From the NCBI GenBank assembly GCA_031409515.1, contig JANNXJ010000050.1:52143-116142 (forward strand): a stretch of 64,000 bases of DNA, in the 5' to 3' direction. The notes beneath the pieces are model-generated. The model did no database searches. It saw only the letters and a program-made list of their open reading frames with translations, and was not told the origin of the DNA. Shown piece after piece: positions 33,599 to 41,712 of the stretch. Position 1 is the stretch's first letter; the number at the start of each line of letters is the position of its first letter. Position numbers and translations under genes: made by a program. Source of the stretch: SHZI01 sp031409515. Its GTDB lineage: Bacteria; Pseudomonadota; Gammaproteobacteria; Steroidobacterales; GCA-2729495.

Positions 33599-34099
33599 CT
33601 AGCGACCAGCAAGCTCAAGGACGAGATTGGAGTTCACGCGACCGGGTTCGCCGCTCGGATCAAAGGATGCTGACACTGCAGATAAGCCATGCTTGGCTTG
33701 GGCGTCGGCCAGCCACGCGGTCAGATCATCGAAGGGGACACTCTCAAGGCGGATACGCACCCCGCTTGGTCCCTCCGGCTGATTACGTTTCAGGTAGGGA
33801 CCGAGACCCCGTTCCCGCGTTGAGCGGTCGATGACGACCACGAGGGATTCACCGTTGGCCGCGACCGGGGCTGTCGAGGGTCCCTGGGGCCCGAAGCGGC
33901 GGGCAACCTGCTCCAGATCTCCAAGCAGGCTGCGGCGGATTTCAAGTTCGGCCGCGGCTCTTCCGCGGGCGGCGTAAAGGGGCTGCAGTCCCAGGGAGTA
34001 AACCAGCGCAACGACCGCAAAGGCTGCTGCCAGCAGAACCAGCCACCGCTCGCGCGGCGCCAGCTTGTCGAACCATTCGCGCAGTGCTGCAGGATTCAT
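33599..34099 (-). CDS. gspM: type II secretion system protein M
   Basis: The 166-residue protein starts MNPAALREWFDKLAPRERWL at ATG 34,099 with a GGG-rich ribosome-binding site. A single membrane helix lies at about residues 20-40 (VLLAAAFAVVALVYSLGLQP), preceded by a short cytosolic stretch and followed by a periplasmic domain with ferredoxin-like pattern. The order GspL then GspM is that of the inner-membrane platform. The upstream in-frame codons read as non-family sequence overlapping gspL. Confidence 0.9.
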   Translation of the reverse strand: MNPAALREWFDKLAPRERWLVLLAAAFAVVALVYSLGLQPLYAARGRAAAELEIRRSLLGDLEQVARRFGPQGPSTAPVAANGESLVVVIDRSTRERGLGPYLKRNQPEGPSGVRIRLESVPFDDLTAWLADAQAKHGLSAVSASFDPSGEPGRVNSNLVLELAGR

Positions 34100-34109
34100 C
34101 CCACGGCCC

Positions 34110-35402
34110 TCAAGCCCCGTTGCCGGAGATACGGATGCGGCCCTCGATCTGATCCCCTGCGGCGTTGGACGACTGAATCTCGGCCTTGAGCTTGCCCGAC
34201 TCTGCAACCAGCTTGCGAATGGTGTCGAGGGAATCCGCACTGGGTGCTCGCACCTGCAGTTCCAGCACCCCTGAGCGGTAGTTCAGGCCCTGGATGCTGG
34301 CGTTCCCGGCCTTCGTTACTGCCAGCGCGACCGTGGACAGCGTCTCCAGGAACTGGCGGGCCGCAGCCCCGGAAGCCGCACCGTCCCCGCTCTGAAGGGC
34401 GGCATCCACCCGACTCCGCAAGTCGCTGCCCGGTTCAACACCCGGAAAGGTGAAGCTGGCGGCCTGCCGGATCTCAATCTCCAGGGCGGCGTTCTCGCGC
34501 TTTAACCGCCAGGCGTCGGCTGCCGTCGCCGCCACGGTGGCCGTTGCCAGGCCGGCCACCAGGGCCGCTGCCAGACGCCAGCGGGGCCAGTGGCTGCCAA
34601 GACTGGTGTGCCGGGCATAGTCCCCCTGCAGGAGATTGACCCCGGGAGAGGTAACGATTGCCGCTGCCAGCCGGAGCAGAGCCCCATCGGGCAGGCGGCG
34701 GACCTCCAGACTCTCGACCCGGTCCTGAAACTGCTCCCAGACCGCATTGGGCAGGCCGTCGACCGTGGCGTCGTAGACCTGCAGATTGCGCGGCGGAGTG
34801 GCGCCATCCTCGCCCGCGGGCCGGGGCTGGGCCAGCCACAATTCCAGCAGACTGGCCAGGGAGTCGAGCTCCGACACGACAGGATCACCGCCTGGCTCCC
34901 GCAGCAGTGCATGCTGACGTTCGAGGATCAGCGTGGCGTTACCTGCAATGTCGAGTACCCCATCGCTGTCGGCGTAGATGCCCTGAGCCTGGATTCCTGC
35001 CGTGGCAAGCTGGGCCTGCCAGGCATCCATCCACTCACGACGGACGACGGCGACCGCTACCTGACCATCGGCGAACCGGGCACCGGCGACAAAGTGCAAT
35101 TCCTCCACGTCTTCCGCCAGTACGTCCTCCAGCGCGAAGGGCAGGGCCTGGGCAATGCGGTTGGCGCCTTTGACGGGCACGTCGATACGGGTCCGCAGCA
35201 CCCGCACAGCAGGCACCAGCACCAGTGTGCGCCGGCCCGCACAGAGGACCGCTGCCTCGGCGAGCGGGCCCGCACCGGGTGCCAGGACGCAGGCGCCCGT
35301 GGCATCCACCACAGCCCATTCAGCCTGACCCGCGCTGGGGCCGGCCCCGGTGACAAGACCAGGCTCGTCCGTCACGAGGCGGATGACCAGCGTTTCACTC
35401 AT
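34110..35402 (-). CDS. gspL: type II secretion system protein L
   Basis: Inner-membrane platform protein of 430 residues that links the cytosolic ATPase GspE to the periplasm. The cytosolic domain (about 1-255) contains LPFALEDVLAEDVEELHFVA at about 85-104, a typical GspL segment. A membrane helix follows at about 260-280 (LAAALVAGLATATVAATAAD), then a periplasmic domain ending with IEGRIRISGNG. It ends ten bases before gspM. GspE itself is not in the window. Confidence 0.93.
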   Translation of the reverse strand: MSETLVIRLVTDEPGLVTGAGPSAGQAEWAVVDATGACVLAPGAGPLAEAAVLCAGRRTLVLVPAVRVLRTRIDVPVKGANRIAQALPFALEDVLAEDVEELHFVAGARFADGQVAVAVVRREWMDAWQAQLATAGIQAQGIYADSDGVLDIAGNATLILERQHALLREPGGDPVVSELDSLASLLELWLAQPRPAGEDGATPPRNLQVYDATVDGLPNAVWEQFQDRVESLEVRRLPDGALLRLAAAIVTSPGVNLLQGDYARHTSLGSHWPRWRLAAALVAGLATATVAATAADAWRLKRENAALEIEIRQAASFTFPGVEPGSDLRSRVDAALQSGDGAASGAAARQFLETLSTVALAVTKAGNASIQGLNYRSGVLELQVRAPSADSLDTIRKLVAESGKLKAEIQSSNAAGDQIEGRIRISGNGA

Positions 35403-35420
35403 TAATTACGACGTTCCCGT

Positions 35421-36389
35421 TCAGTTCGCATCAAAGGTCCGTAGCCGGGTCCGCACCACATCCCTGTTGCGTTCCAGGAGACTGTACATAGTGGACTGCG
35501 CAGTGCCAATAGACGCGGTAACGGTTAACAGAAACCAGCTGCTGCCCACCCCCAGGGGTATCTTGGGCGAGATGCCCTCACTCCCGGGGAAGTCCGTCTT
35601 GAAATCAGCGACATCATCGTAGGCCCCGTTCACGAAGGGCTCCACGTCGAGTGCCGACAGATTGGGCAACAATGACGCCAGCACCAGATCCGTCGCCGTA
35701 TTGACGTTGAGGGACCAGGACTGCCCATCAGTCGGTGGGGGGGGCAGGGCTGTGACGTGTTTCTTCAGCTCCTTGTAGATCTCCGCCGTATAGCCCTCGA
35801 CAGCCAGGAGTTCACTGGTAGAGACCAGCCAGAAGTTCGCCGGCCGGTACGGTGGCTGCCGGCTGGTGTACTGGTCATCCTCGGCCCCCACAGCCTCAAC
35901 GTCGGTGCCCGGGTCGATCCAGTCGACGGTTGCGTCTGCCAGCGCTGCTGCGGTCCCTTCGTCCAGCGGCCGCTCGAGGGGCAGAAGTTGCAGGAGACGC
36001 TGATACTGCTCCCGAACCTCTTCGATGCGCTTGCCGTTCTCGCCAATCAGACCATTTAGATTGAAGCGACCCTGCTGATCCTGCAAGTAGCCTTCAAGCT
36101 TCCCCGCCTCGACGTCGAAGGCCAGCGGCTTGGCCCAGTTCTCCTGGTTAGTGTCCGCGCCGTTCTCGCCATCGTCACGATAGTCCTCAGCGAGACCAAA
36201 CCGCGCAAACTCCTCCCCGCCGAGATCGTATTGCCGGGCTTGGTCCTGCAGCAGCAGGTTCTCGGTCCTGGTCAGGCCAACGCTGGTCTGCCACAGCAGG
36301 TTCACTGCCAGTACCGTGGCAATGGCCACCACCAGTATGGCCGTGAGTACAGCGATGCCTGCCTGCCTTCCTCGCGGGGTTGCCCTCAT
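35421..36389 (-). CDS. gspK: type II secretion system minor pseudopilin K
   Basis: Tip pseudopilin of 322 residues. The prepilin-like N-terminus is RGRQAGIAVLTAILVVAIAT, with Gly at the predicted prepilin peptidase cleavage site and no conserved Glu5, as is usual for GspK. The large alpha-helical domain shows LDEGTAAALADATVDWIDPG (about residue 139-158), a GspK landmark, and LSALDVEPFVNG later. The ATG overlaps the gspJ stop. It forms the tip complex with GspI and GspJ. Confidence 0.93.
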   Translation of the reverse strand: MRATPRGRQAGIAVLTAILVVAIATVLAVNLLWQTSVGLTRTENLLLQDQARQYDLGGEEFARFGLAEDYRDDGENGADTNQENWAKPLAFDVEAGKLEGYLQDQQGRFNLNGLIGENGKRIEEVREQYQRLLQLLPLERPLDEGTAAALADATVDWIDPGTDVEAVGAEDDQYTSRQPPYRPANFWLVSTSELLAVEGYTAEIYKELKKHVTALPPPPTDGQSWSLNVNTATDLVLASLLPNLSALDVEPFVNGAYDDVADFKTDFPGSEGISPKIPLGVGSSWFLLTVTASIGTAQSTMYSLLERNRDVVRTRLRTFDAN

Positions 36390-37018
36390 TGAGGAGTCTC
36401 GATCAGGCGCTCGATCTCACCCCAGTCCTCCAGGTCGAGAGTGACCTGGACTGCCCGGGGCCGGCCGGCGGGTGCGCCGGTGGTATTGCGCAGCGGTGGC
36501 CACTGCTGCTGCCACTCACCGGTGCCCTGGCTGCTATCCAGGAACAACAGCTTGAGGTCCTTGACGCCCCCAAGCAGTTTCTCGCTCCGGGGCTGCTGAC
36601 CCAGCACCGGGTCGACCACGGGCCAGTACTCCCGATACAGCTCGCCATCCTCAAGCCGGTACTGAACCCGCTGGAGGGTGCCCCGGTGGGGCAGTTTCGC
36701 AGGATTCGGCCAGCCGCCCCGGGTGACGCGGACCAGGAACTGCCCACGGCCATCAGTGGTGAGAGGCAGCTCCCGGTCGCTGCCCAGCTCATCCCGGATA
36801 TACCGGGGCTCAACGCTGCTGAAATCCGTCGCGAGGAGGCGGAGGGCGCGCTGCAGTGTGGCCAGGCGCTCGGTCTGCTCCCGAGCCTGGGTCTCCTGAC
36901 TCACGACCGCGTTCAGGCCGCCCAGCGCCATGGCACCGATGACGGCAAAGATGCCCATGGCCACCAGCAACTCCAGCAAGGTGAAGCCCGAATCCGCCCT
37001 GAATTTCAGGGCCTTCAC
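36386..37018 (-). CDS. gspJ: type II secretion system minor pseudopilin J
   Basis: About 210 residues from a GTG at 37,018 that overlaps the gspI stop (GTGA). The prepilin signal FRADSGFTLLELLVAMGIFA with the invariant Glu after the Gly-Phe junction is clear. The rest contains LATLQRALRLLATDFSSVEP and the segment EDGELYREYWPVVDP typical of GspJ. The longer frame running to 37,213 overlaps gspI and is not the real start. Confidence 0.93.
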   Translation of the reverse strand: MKALKFRADSGFTLLELLVAMGIFAVIGAMALGGLNAVVSQETQAREQTERLATLQRALRLLATDFSSVEPRYIRDELGSDRELPLTTDGRGQFLVRVTRGGWPNPAKLPHRGTLQRVQYRLEDGELYREYWPVVDPVLGQQPRSEKLLGGVKDLKLLFLDSSQGTGEWQQQWPPLRNTTGAPAGRPRAVQVTLDLEDWGEIERLIETPQ

Positions 37019-37458
37019 GGTTCGCCTGACCTGGGTGCGGTCCAGTCTGCCTGGGCGACGGCGGCAGCCCCGGCCTGGGCCGGCGCAGGGCGGCCAAGAA
37101 ACCCGGTGAGGCTGGTCACGACCGCGTCCGGCCGGTCTGCAAACGCGATGCTGATATCCACCCGGCGGATGGCCTCCAACGGGGTCTTCACGACCTTGAT
37201 TGTGTAGCGCCACGTGGTTCTGGCCATGTCCACGTCGTCGGATCGGCTGCCGATGGCCGGAAACTCTCCCAGCAGGCGCAGGCGGGTCATTTCGTTCATG
37301 GCCACCCAGTGAGCGAGGGTCTTGTCCCTCAATCTGCTGGCGACGGTGAGTGTCTGGTTGACCTGACCGAAGGCCGCCATCAGGCCCAGTGCAACAATGA
37401 CCAGTGCCACCATGACCTCGAGCAGGGTGAAGCCTCTCTGCAGTGGGGCTTCAGCCAT
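37015..37458 (-). CDS. gspI: type II secretion system minor pseudopilin I
   Basis: 147 residues with the prepilin signal QRGFTLLEVMVALVIVALGL. The body contains KTLAHWVAMNEMTRLRLLGE, which is the typical GspI helix region. It overlaps gspH by eight bases at its start and gspJ by four bases at its end, consistent with a tightly coupled operon. The role is the initiation of the pseudopilus tip. Confidence 0.94.
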   Translation of the reverse strand: MAEAPLQRGFTLLEVMVALVIVALGLMAAFGQVNQTLTVASRLRDKTLAHWVAMNEMTRLRLLGEFPAIGSRSDDVDMARTTWRYTIKVVKTPLEAIRRVDISIAFADRPDAVVTSLTGFLGRPAPAQAGAAAVAQADWTAPRSGEP

Positions 37459-38011
37459 CGTCTTTGGTCAGTGTGGTCTTGCCGTCAATGGCCACTGCCA
37501 GGGAATAGCTCCGGTCTTCCTCGGTACTGCGGATGCGAATCTCAAAGGCATCGCTGAGATCCCCGGAGGAAAAGATGAAGAGCTGGGGCTGGTACTTCTT
37601 CGCCACATCTTTCTCGCTGCGTTCGAGATTGACCGCCCTGCCTTCGATTTCCAGTTCAAGGGCAAAGACCTTGGGCAATTCCCTGGGGGCGAAGACATCG
37701 CCGCTGATCCGCTCCCACTGGTCCTCTTCGGGGTCTACTTGCACGGAGAACTCGTAGCGCCCGGGATACAGTCGCAGGCCCAGTTCCCGGGACTGGAACG
37801 AGGCATCCTCAAGGGCGAGAGCGAGAAGCGTTTCCAGCCGTTCGGCTTCGCGCCGCAGTTCCCGGTCGGTGCCGCCAGCCACGCCGACCGACAGGGTGAA
37901 CATGGCAGCCATGATGCCAATAATGAACACCACGACGAGCATCTCGAGGAGCGTAAACCCCCCGGCCCGGAAGCAGGGGCTAGTTGACGTCCCAGTTCCC
38001 GACATCGGCAT
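37451..38011 (-). CDS. gspH: type II secretion system minor pseudopilin H
   Basis: About 186 residues from the ATG at 38,011, chosen because GGAGAAGG lies five bases upstream; an ATG six bases later is also possible. The prepilin signal is FRAGGFTLLEMLVVVFIIGI, followed by LETLLALALEDASFQSRELG, a family feature. Its start overlaps the 3' end of gspG by about 30 bases. The leader before the cleavage site is longer than in its neighbours. Confidence 0.9.
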   Translation of the reverse strand: MPMSGTGTSTSPCFRAGGFTLLEMLVVVFIIGIMAAMFTLSVGVAGGTDRELRREAERLETLLALALEDASFQSRELGLRLYPGRYEFSVQVDPEEDQWERISGDVFAPRELPKVFALELEIEGRAVNLERSEKDVAKKYQPQLFIFSSGDLSDAFEIRIRSTEEDRSYSLAVAIDGKTTLTKDDG

Positions 38012-38420
38012 CCGGGCCTTCTCCTCCCGGTTGTCCATCCCTGCCCAGGGAGTAGATGTCGAAGGCGCCCTGCTTGCCGGGATTGTCATAGAGGTAGGGC
38101 CGGTCCCAGGGATCCTTCGGCATGCGGTCCAGATAGCCGCCTTCGGGCCACTTCTGTGCGGAGTCCTGGGGCGGCGTCACCAGGGCGTCCAGACCTTCCT
38201 GGCCGGTGGGGTAACGAAAGCGGTCCAGCCGATAGAGCTTGAGGGCGCTTTCTATCGCCCTGATGTCCTGCTTGACCTTCGCGCCCTGGGCGTCATCAAT
38301 ACGATTGATGACATTCGGTGCGATCAGCGCCGCGAGAATACCGATAATCACGATGACGACCATGATTTCGATAAGCGTAAAGCCGCGTGCGGCCCGGAAC
38401 GACGTGTTCTCGAACTTCAT
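37980..38420 (-). CDS. gspG: type II secretion system major pseudopilin G
   Basis: The 146-residue main pseudopilus subunit, from ATG 38,420. The signal is ARGFTLIEIMVVIVIIGILA, then IEIVALKLYRLD-like segment IESALKLYRLDRFRYPT, and the calcium-binding end with DPWDRPYLYDNPGK, YSLGRDGQPGGEGPDADVGN. The longer frame to 38,630 reads upstream into non-coding sequence. It is the first gene of the operon in this window; gspC, D, E and F are not seen here. Confidence 0.96.
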   Translation of the reverse strand: MKFENTSFRAARGFTLIEIMVVIVIIGILAALIAPNVINRIDDAQGAKVKQDIRAIESALKLYRLDRFRYPTGQEGLDALVTPPQDSAQKWPEGGYLDRMPKDPWDRPYLYDNPGKQGAFDIYSLGRDGQPGGEGPDADVGNWDVN

Positions 38421-38536
38421 GAATTGACCCTGCGATTCTGCGATGATCCGCCGCAACCCAAAGCGGCAGGTGAGCCCAGCGCGATTATCTGCCTCCCGCC
38501 AGAGCCTGTCAGCAAGTTTCAGCCAGATTTGACCAA

Positions 38537-39163
38537 GTGGCCCCAAGCGCCCGACAAATAACGCTTTCTCCTCATCTCCCATCATCGTCTCTGGTATGGG
38601 CAACGGGTTTTGCTGTGATGCTCGTCGCACTCCAGTTCCTGCCGGCAGAGTGGCACCGGCAACTCTGGTACGACCGGGCAGCCATCGGTGCTGGCGAGTA
38701 CTGGCGGTTGCTCACCGGTAATCTGGTCCACCTCGGCTGGATGCATCTGGCACTGAATGTGGCTGCCCTGCTCATCGGGATCTGGGTGTTCTACCCGGCA
38801 CGGAGCCCCATTTCCTGGGCAGTCGCGCAGATTGTGTGCTCGGTGGTCAGCAGCGTGGGGTTGTACCTGTTCAGCCCGGAGGTGAGTTGGTGCGTCGGCA
38901 TGTCGGGTGCTCTGCACGGCCTGCTGATGATTGGTGCCATCGACTGGATCCGACAGGGCGATCGGATGGGCTGGGCAATGCTCGCGATCTGGTCTGGCAA
39001 ACTGGCCTGGGAGCAGTGGCAGGGCGCACTGCCTTTCTCGACGGAGACTGTGGGCTCGGCGGTCGTCACGGATGCCCACCTCTGGGGCGCCGTCGGTGGG
39101 TTACTGTATGTTGCCGGCGAGCAGGTTTATCGGCGGTGGGCCCTTAAGCCCGTCGCCACCTGA
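38537..39163 (+). CDS. rrtA: rhombosortase (rhomboid family intramembrane serine protease)
   Basis: The 208-residue, roughly six-helix membrane protein. The rhomboid HLGWMHLALN segment is at 65-74, the catalytic serine is S123 in WCVGMSGALHG, and the catalytic histidine is H181 in DAHLWGAVGG. Short rhomboids with this motif set are rhombosortases, which process proteins ending in a GlyGly-CTERM anchor. The start is GTG 38,537. It is divergent from the gspG-N operon, and GlyGly-CTERM proteins are type II secretion clients. Its position next to these genes therefore makes functional sense. Confidence 0.85.
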   Translation: MAPSARQITLSPHLPSSSLVWATGFAVMLVALQFLPAEWHRQLWYDRAAIGAGEYWRLLTGNLVHLGWMHLALNVAALLIGIWVFYPARSPISWAVAQIVCSVVSSVGLYLFSPEVSWCVGMSGALHGLLMIGAIDWIRQGDRMGWAMLAIWSGKLAWEQWQGALPFSTETVGSAVVTDAHLWGAVGGLLYVAGEQVYRRWALKPVAT

Positions 39164-39179
39164 GTGAGCGGAGAGACTG

Positions 39180-39944
39180 ATGGCAGCTGCAACCCAACCA
39201 CAGATACTGAATGGCGAAACGGCTCTCGTCACCGGAGCATCCCGGGGCATCGGCGCGGCAATCGCAGATGCCCTCGGGCACGCCGGCGCTGTCGTGCTGG
39301 GTACCGCAACGACAGAAGCGGGAGCAGCTGCCATCACCGAGCGGCTGAAGCTGAAGGGTATAGCCGGTCGGGGTCTCGTGCTGGATGCCTCGTCCTCTGC
39401 TTCTGTCGCTTTGCTGGAGAAGGACATTGCGGGACAGGAGGGGCACATATCGATCCTCGTCAACAATGCGGGCATCACTCGCGACAACCTGCTGTTGCGC
39501 ATGAAGGACGAAGAGTGGGATGCCGTGCTGGCAACAAACCTGACTTCGGTATTCCGCCTCAGCAAGGTCTTCGTTCGCGGCATGCTGAAGCAACGTCGCG
39601 GCCGCATCATCAGTATTTCTTCAGTCGTCGGTGCGATGGGGAACGCCGGTCAGGCCAATTACGCGGCTGCCAAGGCAGGCATCGTCGGCTTCTCCAGATC
39701 TCTGGCCCGGGAAGTTGGCAGTCGCGGCGTTACTGTGAATGTCATCGCACCCGGCTTCATCCAGACTGACATGACTAACGCCCTGTCCGATGAACAGCGG
39801 GAGAAACTGGCCACCCAGATCCCCCTGCAGCGCCTTGGTACGGTCGATGATGTGGCGGGTGCGGTGTTGTTCCTGGCCTCCGGCGCGGGGGCTTACGTGA
39901 CGGGAGAGACGCTGCATGTCAATGGTGGCCTGCATATGGCCTGA
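39180..39944 (+). CDS. fabG: 3-oxoacyl-[acyl-carrier-protein] reductase
   Basis: NADPH-dependent reduction of beta-ketoacyl-ACP in fatty acid elongation. The 254 residues carry TGASRGIG at 19-26, NNAG at 95-98, the catalytic S147/S148, and Y161-x3-K165 in NYAAAKAGIVGF. It is followed by acpP and fabF, the classical order fabG-acpP-fabF. The upstream fabD and fabH usually found in this cluster are absent; the rhombosortase and gsp genes occupy that place. Confidence 0.96.
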   Translation: MAAATQPQILNGETALVTGASRGIGAAIADALGHAGAVVLGTATTEAGAAAITERLKLKGIAGRGLVLDASSSASVALLEKDIAGQEGHISILVNNAGITRDNLLLRMKDEEWDAVLATNLTSVFRLSKVFVRGMLKQRRGRIISISSVVGAMGNAGQANYAAAKAGIVGFSRSLAREVGSRGVTVNVIAPGFIQTDMTNALSDEQREKLATQIPLQRLGTVDDVAGAVLFLASGAGAYVTGETLHVNGGLHMA

Positions 39945-40086
39945 TTCAGGCCACTTTCTTGCAGTGCTAGATTGGCCGCGGGGCTTAACCTAGAATACCC
40001 GCCGGTTGGGGGTTCCGATCTGCGCCGAGCATGCAGGTTGGCCCACCCATAGGCGTAGTCGGTCTCACGAAGAGGACATAGCACAG

Positions 40087-40329
40087 ATGAGCAGTATTGA
40101 GGCACAGGTCAAGAGCATCGTCGCCGAGCAGCTGGGCGTAAAGGAAGACGAAGTTACCAATCAGGCGTCTTTCGTTGATGACCTCGGGGCTGATTCCCTC
40201 GACACGGTCGAGCTGGTCATGGCGCTTGAAGAGGAGTTTGAGACCGAGATTCCCGACGAGGATGCGGAAAAGATCAAGACCGTTCAGCAGGCGATCGACT
40301 ACATCACCCAGCGGGCTGCTGCTGCCTGA
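40087..40329 (+). CDS. acpP: acyl carrier protein
   Basis: The 80-residue carrier of growing acyl chains. The phosphopantetheine attachment serine is S37 in DLGADSLDTVE, and the acidic helix EEEFETEIPDEDAEKI is typical. The ATG at 40,087 is preferred; the frame from 40,006 adds a non-family leader. The 142-base gap before it includes a -10-like TAGAAT (about 39,991), compatible with a separate acpP promoter, as is common for this gene. Confidence 0.98.
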   Translation: MSSIEAQVKSIVAEQLGVKEDEVTNQASFVDDLGADSLDTVELVMALEEEFETEIPDEDAEKIKTVQQAIDYITQRAAAA

Positions 40330-40445
40330 TCAGGCCTCCCAGCCTGGGGCGTGAGGGTGCCGCTGTCCCGTCAAGCCCCCCGGATCCAGCGATGTACAGC
40401 CAGCCTGGTTCCTGTCCAGGCACCACGTTCGAGAGGTAGCCACGC

Positions 40446-41684
40446 ATGCCAAACAGACGCGTCGTGGTCACCGGTATGGGCATCATCTCACCGGTGGGCA
40501 ACGATCTGGAGTCGGCCTGGCGGCAGGTCGTCGCTGGCATATCAGGGATCGGACCCATTACCGATTTTGATGTCAGTCAGTTCTCCACACGTTTTGGCGG
40601 CAGCATTCGCGACTTCGATGCCAGCCAGTACGTGCCCGCCAAGGATCTCAAGAAGATGGATCCCTTTATCCACTTCGGCATCGCTGCAGCGACCCAGGCG
40701 GTCGAGCATGCAGGCCTTAGGGACAGTGGGTATGCCCTCGACCGGATAGGTGTGGCGATCGGCTCGGGCATCGGTGGTATTGGCACGATCGAAGCGAACC
40801 ACGAGCGACTGCAGGAGGGCGGCCCCCGCAAGCTTTCCCCATTCTTCGTGCCAGCCAGCATTATCAACATGATCTCTGGCCACGTATCCATTCAATACGG
40901 CTATCGCGGCCCGAACATTGCCTTGGTGAGCGCCTGCTCAACCGCAACTCACAGCATCGGGATGGCCGCTCGGCTCATCAGCCATGGCGATGCGGACGTC
41001 ATGCTGGCCGGGGGTGCAGAGCATGGCATCACGCCCATGGGCCTCGGAGGGTTTTGCGCAGCCCGGGCCCTGTCCCAGCGGAACGACGATCCCGCCGGGG
41101 CTAGCCGGCCGTGGGACAAGGACCGGGACGGCTTTGTCCTGAGCGACGGCGCTGCCTGCCTGGTCCTGGAAGAGTACGAGGCGGCGCGCAAGCGCGGCGC
41201 CGCGATTTTTGCCGAAGTCGTTGGCTTCGGCATGAGTGCGGATGCGTTTCACATGACAGCGCCGCCGGAGAACGGGGAGGGCGCCCAGGCCTGCATGGTT
41301 GCGGCACTCAAGGATGCCGGACTAAACCCGGACCAGATCAGCTACATCAACGCCCACGGGACTTCGACGCCGCTCGGCGACGTGGCGGAAACCCGCGCCA
41401 TCAAGGGTGTTTTTGGGAGTCATGCCGCCCGGCTTGCCGTGAGTTCGACCAAGTCCACTACGGGCCACCTGCTCGGTGCTGCCGGAGCTGTGGAGGCCGT
41501 GTTCAGCATACTGGCGATCCGCGACCAGGTTGCTCCGCCGACCATCAACCTCCACACCGCTGACCCGGACTGCGATCTGGACTACGTCCCGAACACCGCG
41601 CGTGCCATGCCCATCGAGAATGTACTCAGCAACTCGTTTGGTTTCGGAGGCACGAACGGCAGCCTGATTTTCCGCCGGGTCTGA
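40446..41684 (+). CDS. fabF: beta-ketoacyl-ACP synthase II
   Basis: Condensing enzyme of fatty acid elongation, 412 residues. The catalytic triad is C164 in VSACSTATHS, the histidine of NAHGTSTPLGD (about 303) and the histidine of KSTTGHLLGAAG (about 340). It starts MPNRRVVVTGMGIISPVGND. GAGAGGTAGCC lies upstream of the ATG. It is the third gene of the fab cluster. Confidence 0.98.
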   Translation: MPNRRVVVTGMGIISPVGNDLESAWRQVVAGISGIGPITDFDVSQFSTRFGGSIRDFDASQYVPAKDLKKMDPFIHFGIAAATQAVEHAGLRDSGYALDRIGVAIGSGIGGIGTIEANHERLQEGGPRKLSPFFVPASIINMISGHVSIQYGYRGPNIALVSACSTATHSIGMAARLISHGDADVMLAGGAEHGITPMGLGGFCAARALSQRNDDPAGASRPWDKDRDGFVLSDGAACLVLEEYEAARKRGAAIFAEVVGFGMSADAFHMTAPPENGEGAQACMVAALKDAGLNPDQISYINAHGTSTPLGDVAETRAIKGVFGSHAARLAVSSTKSTTGHLLGAAGAVEAVFSILAIRDQVAPPTINLHTADPDCDLDYVPNTARAMPIENVLSNSFGFGGTNGSLIFRRV

Positions 41685-41712
41685 CGTCCAGCCAGTGGCC
41701 CGGGATGCGGCC

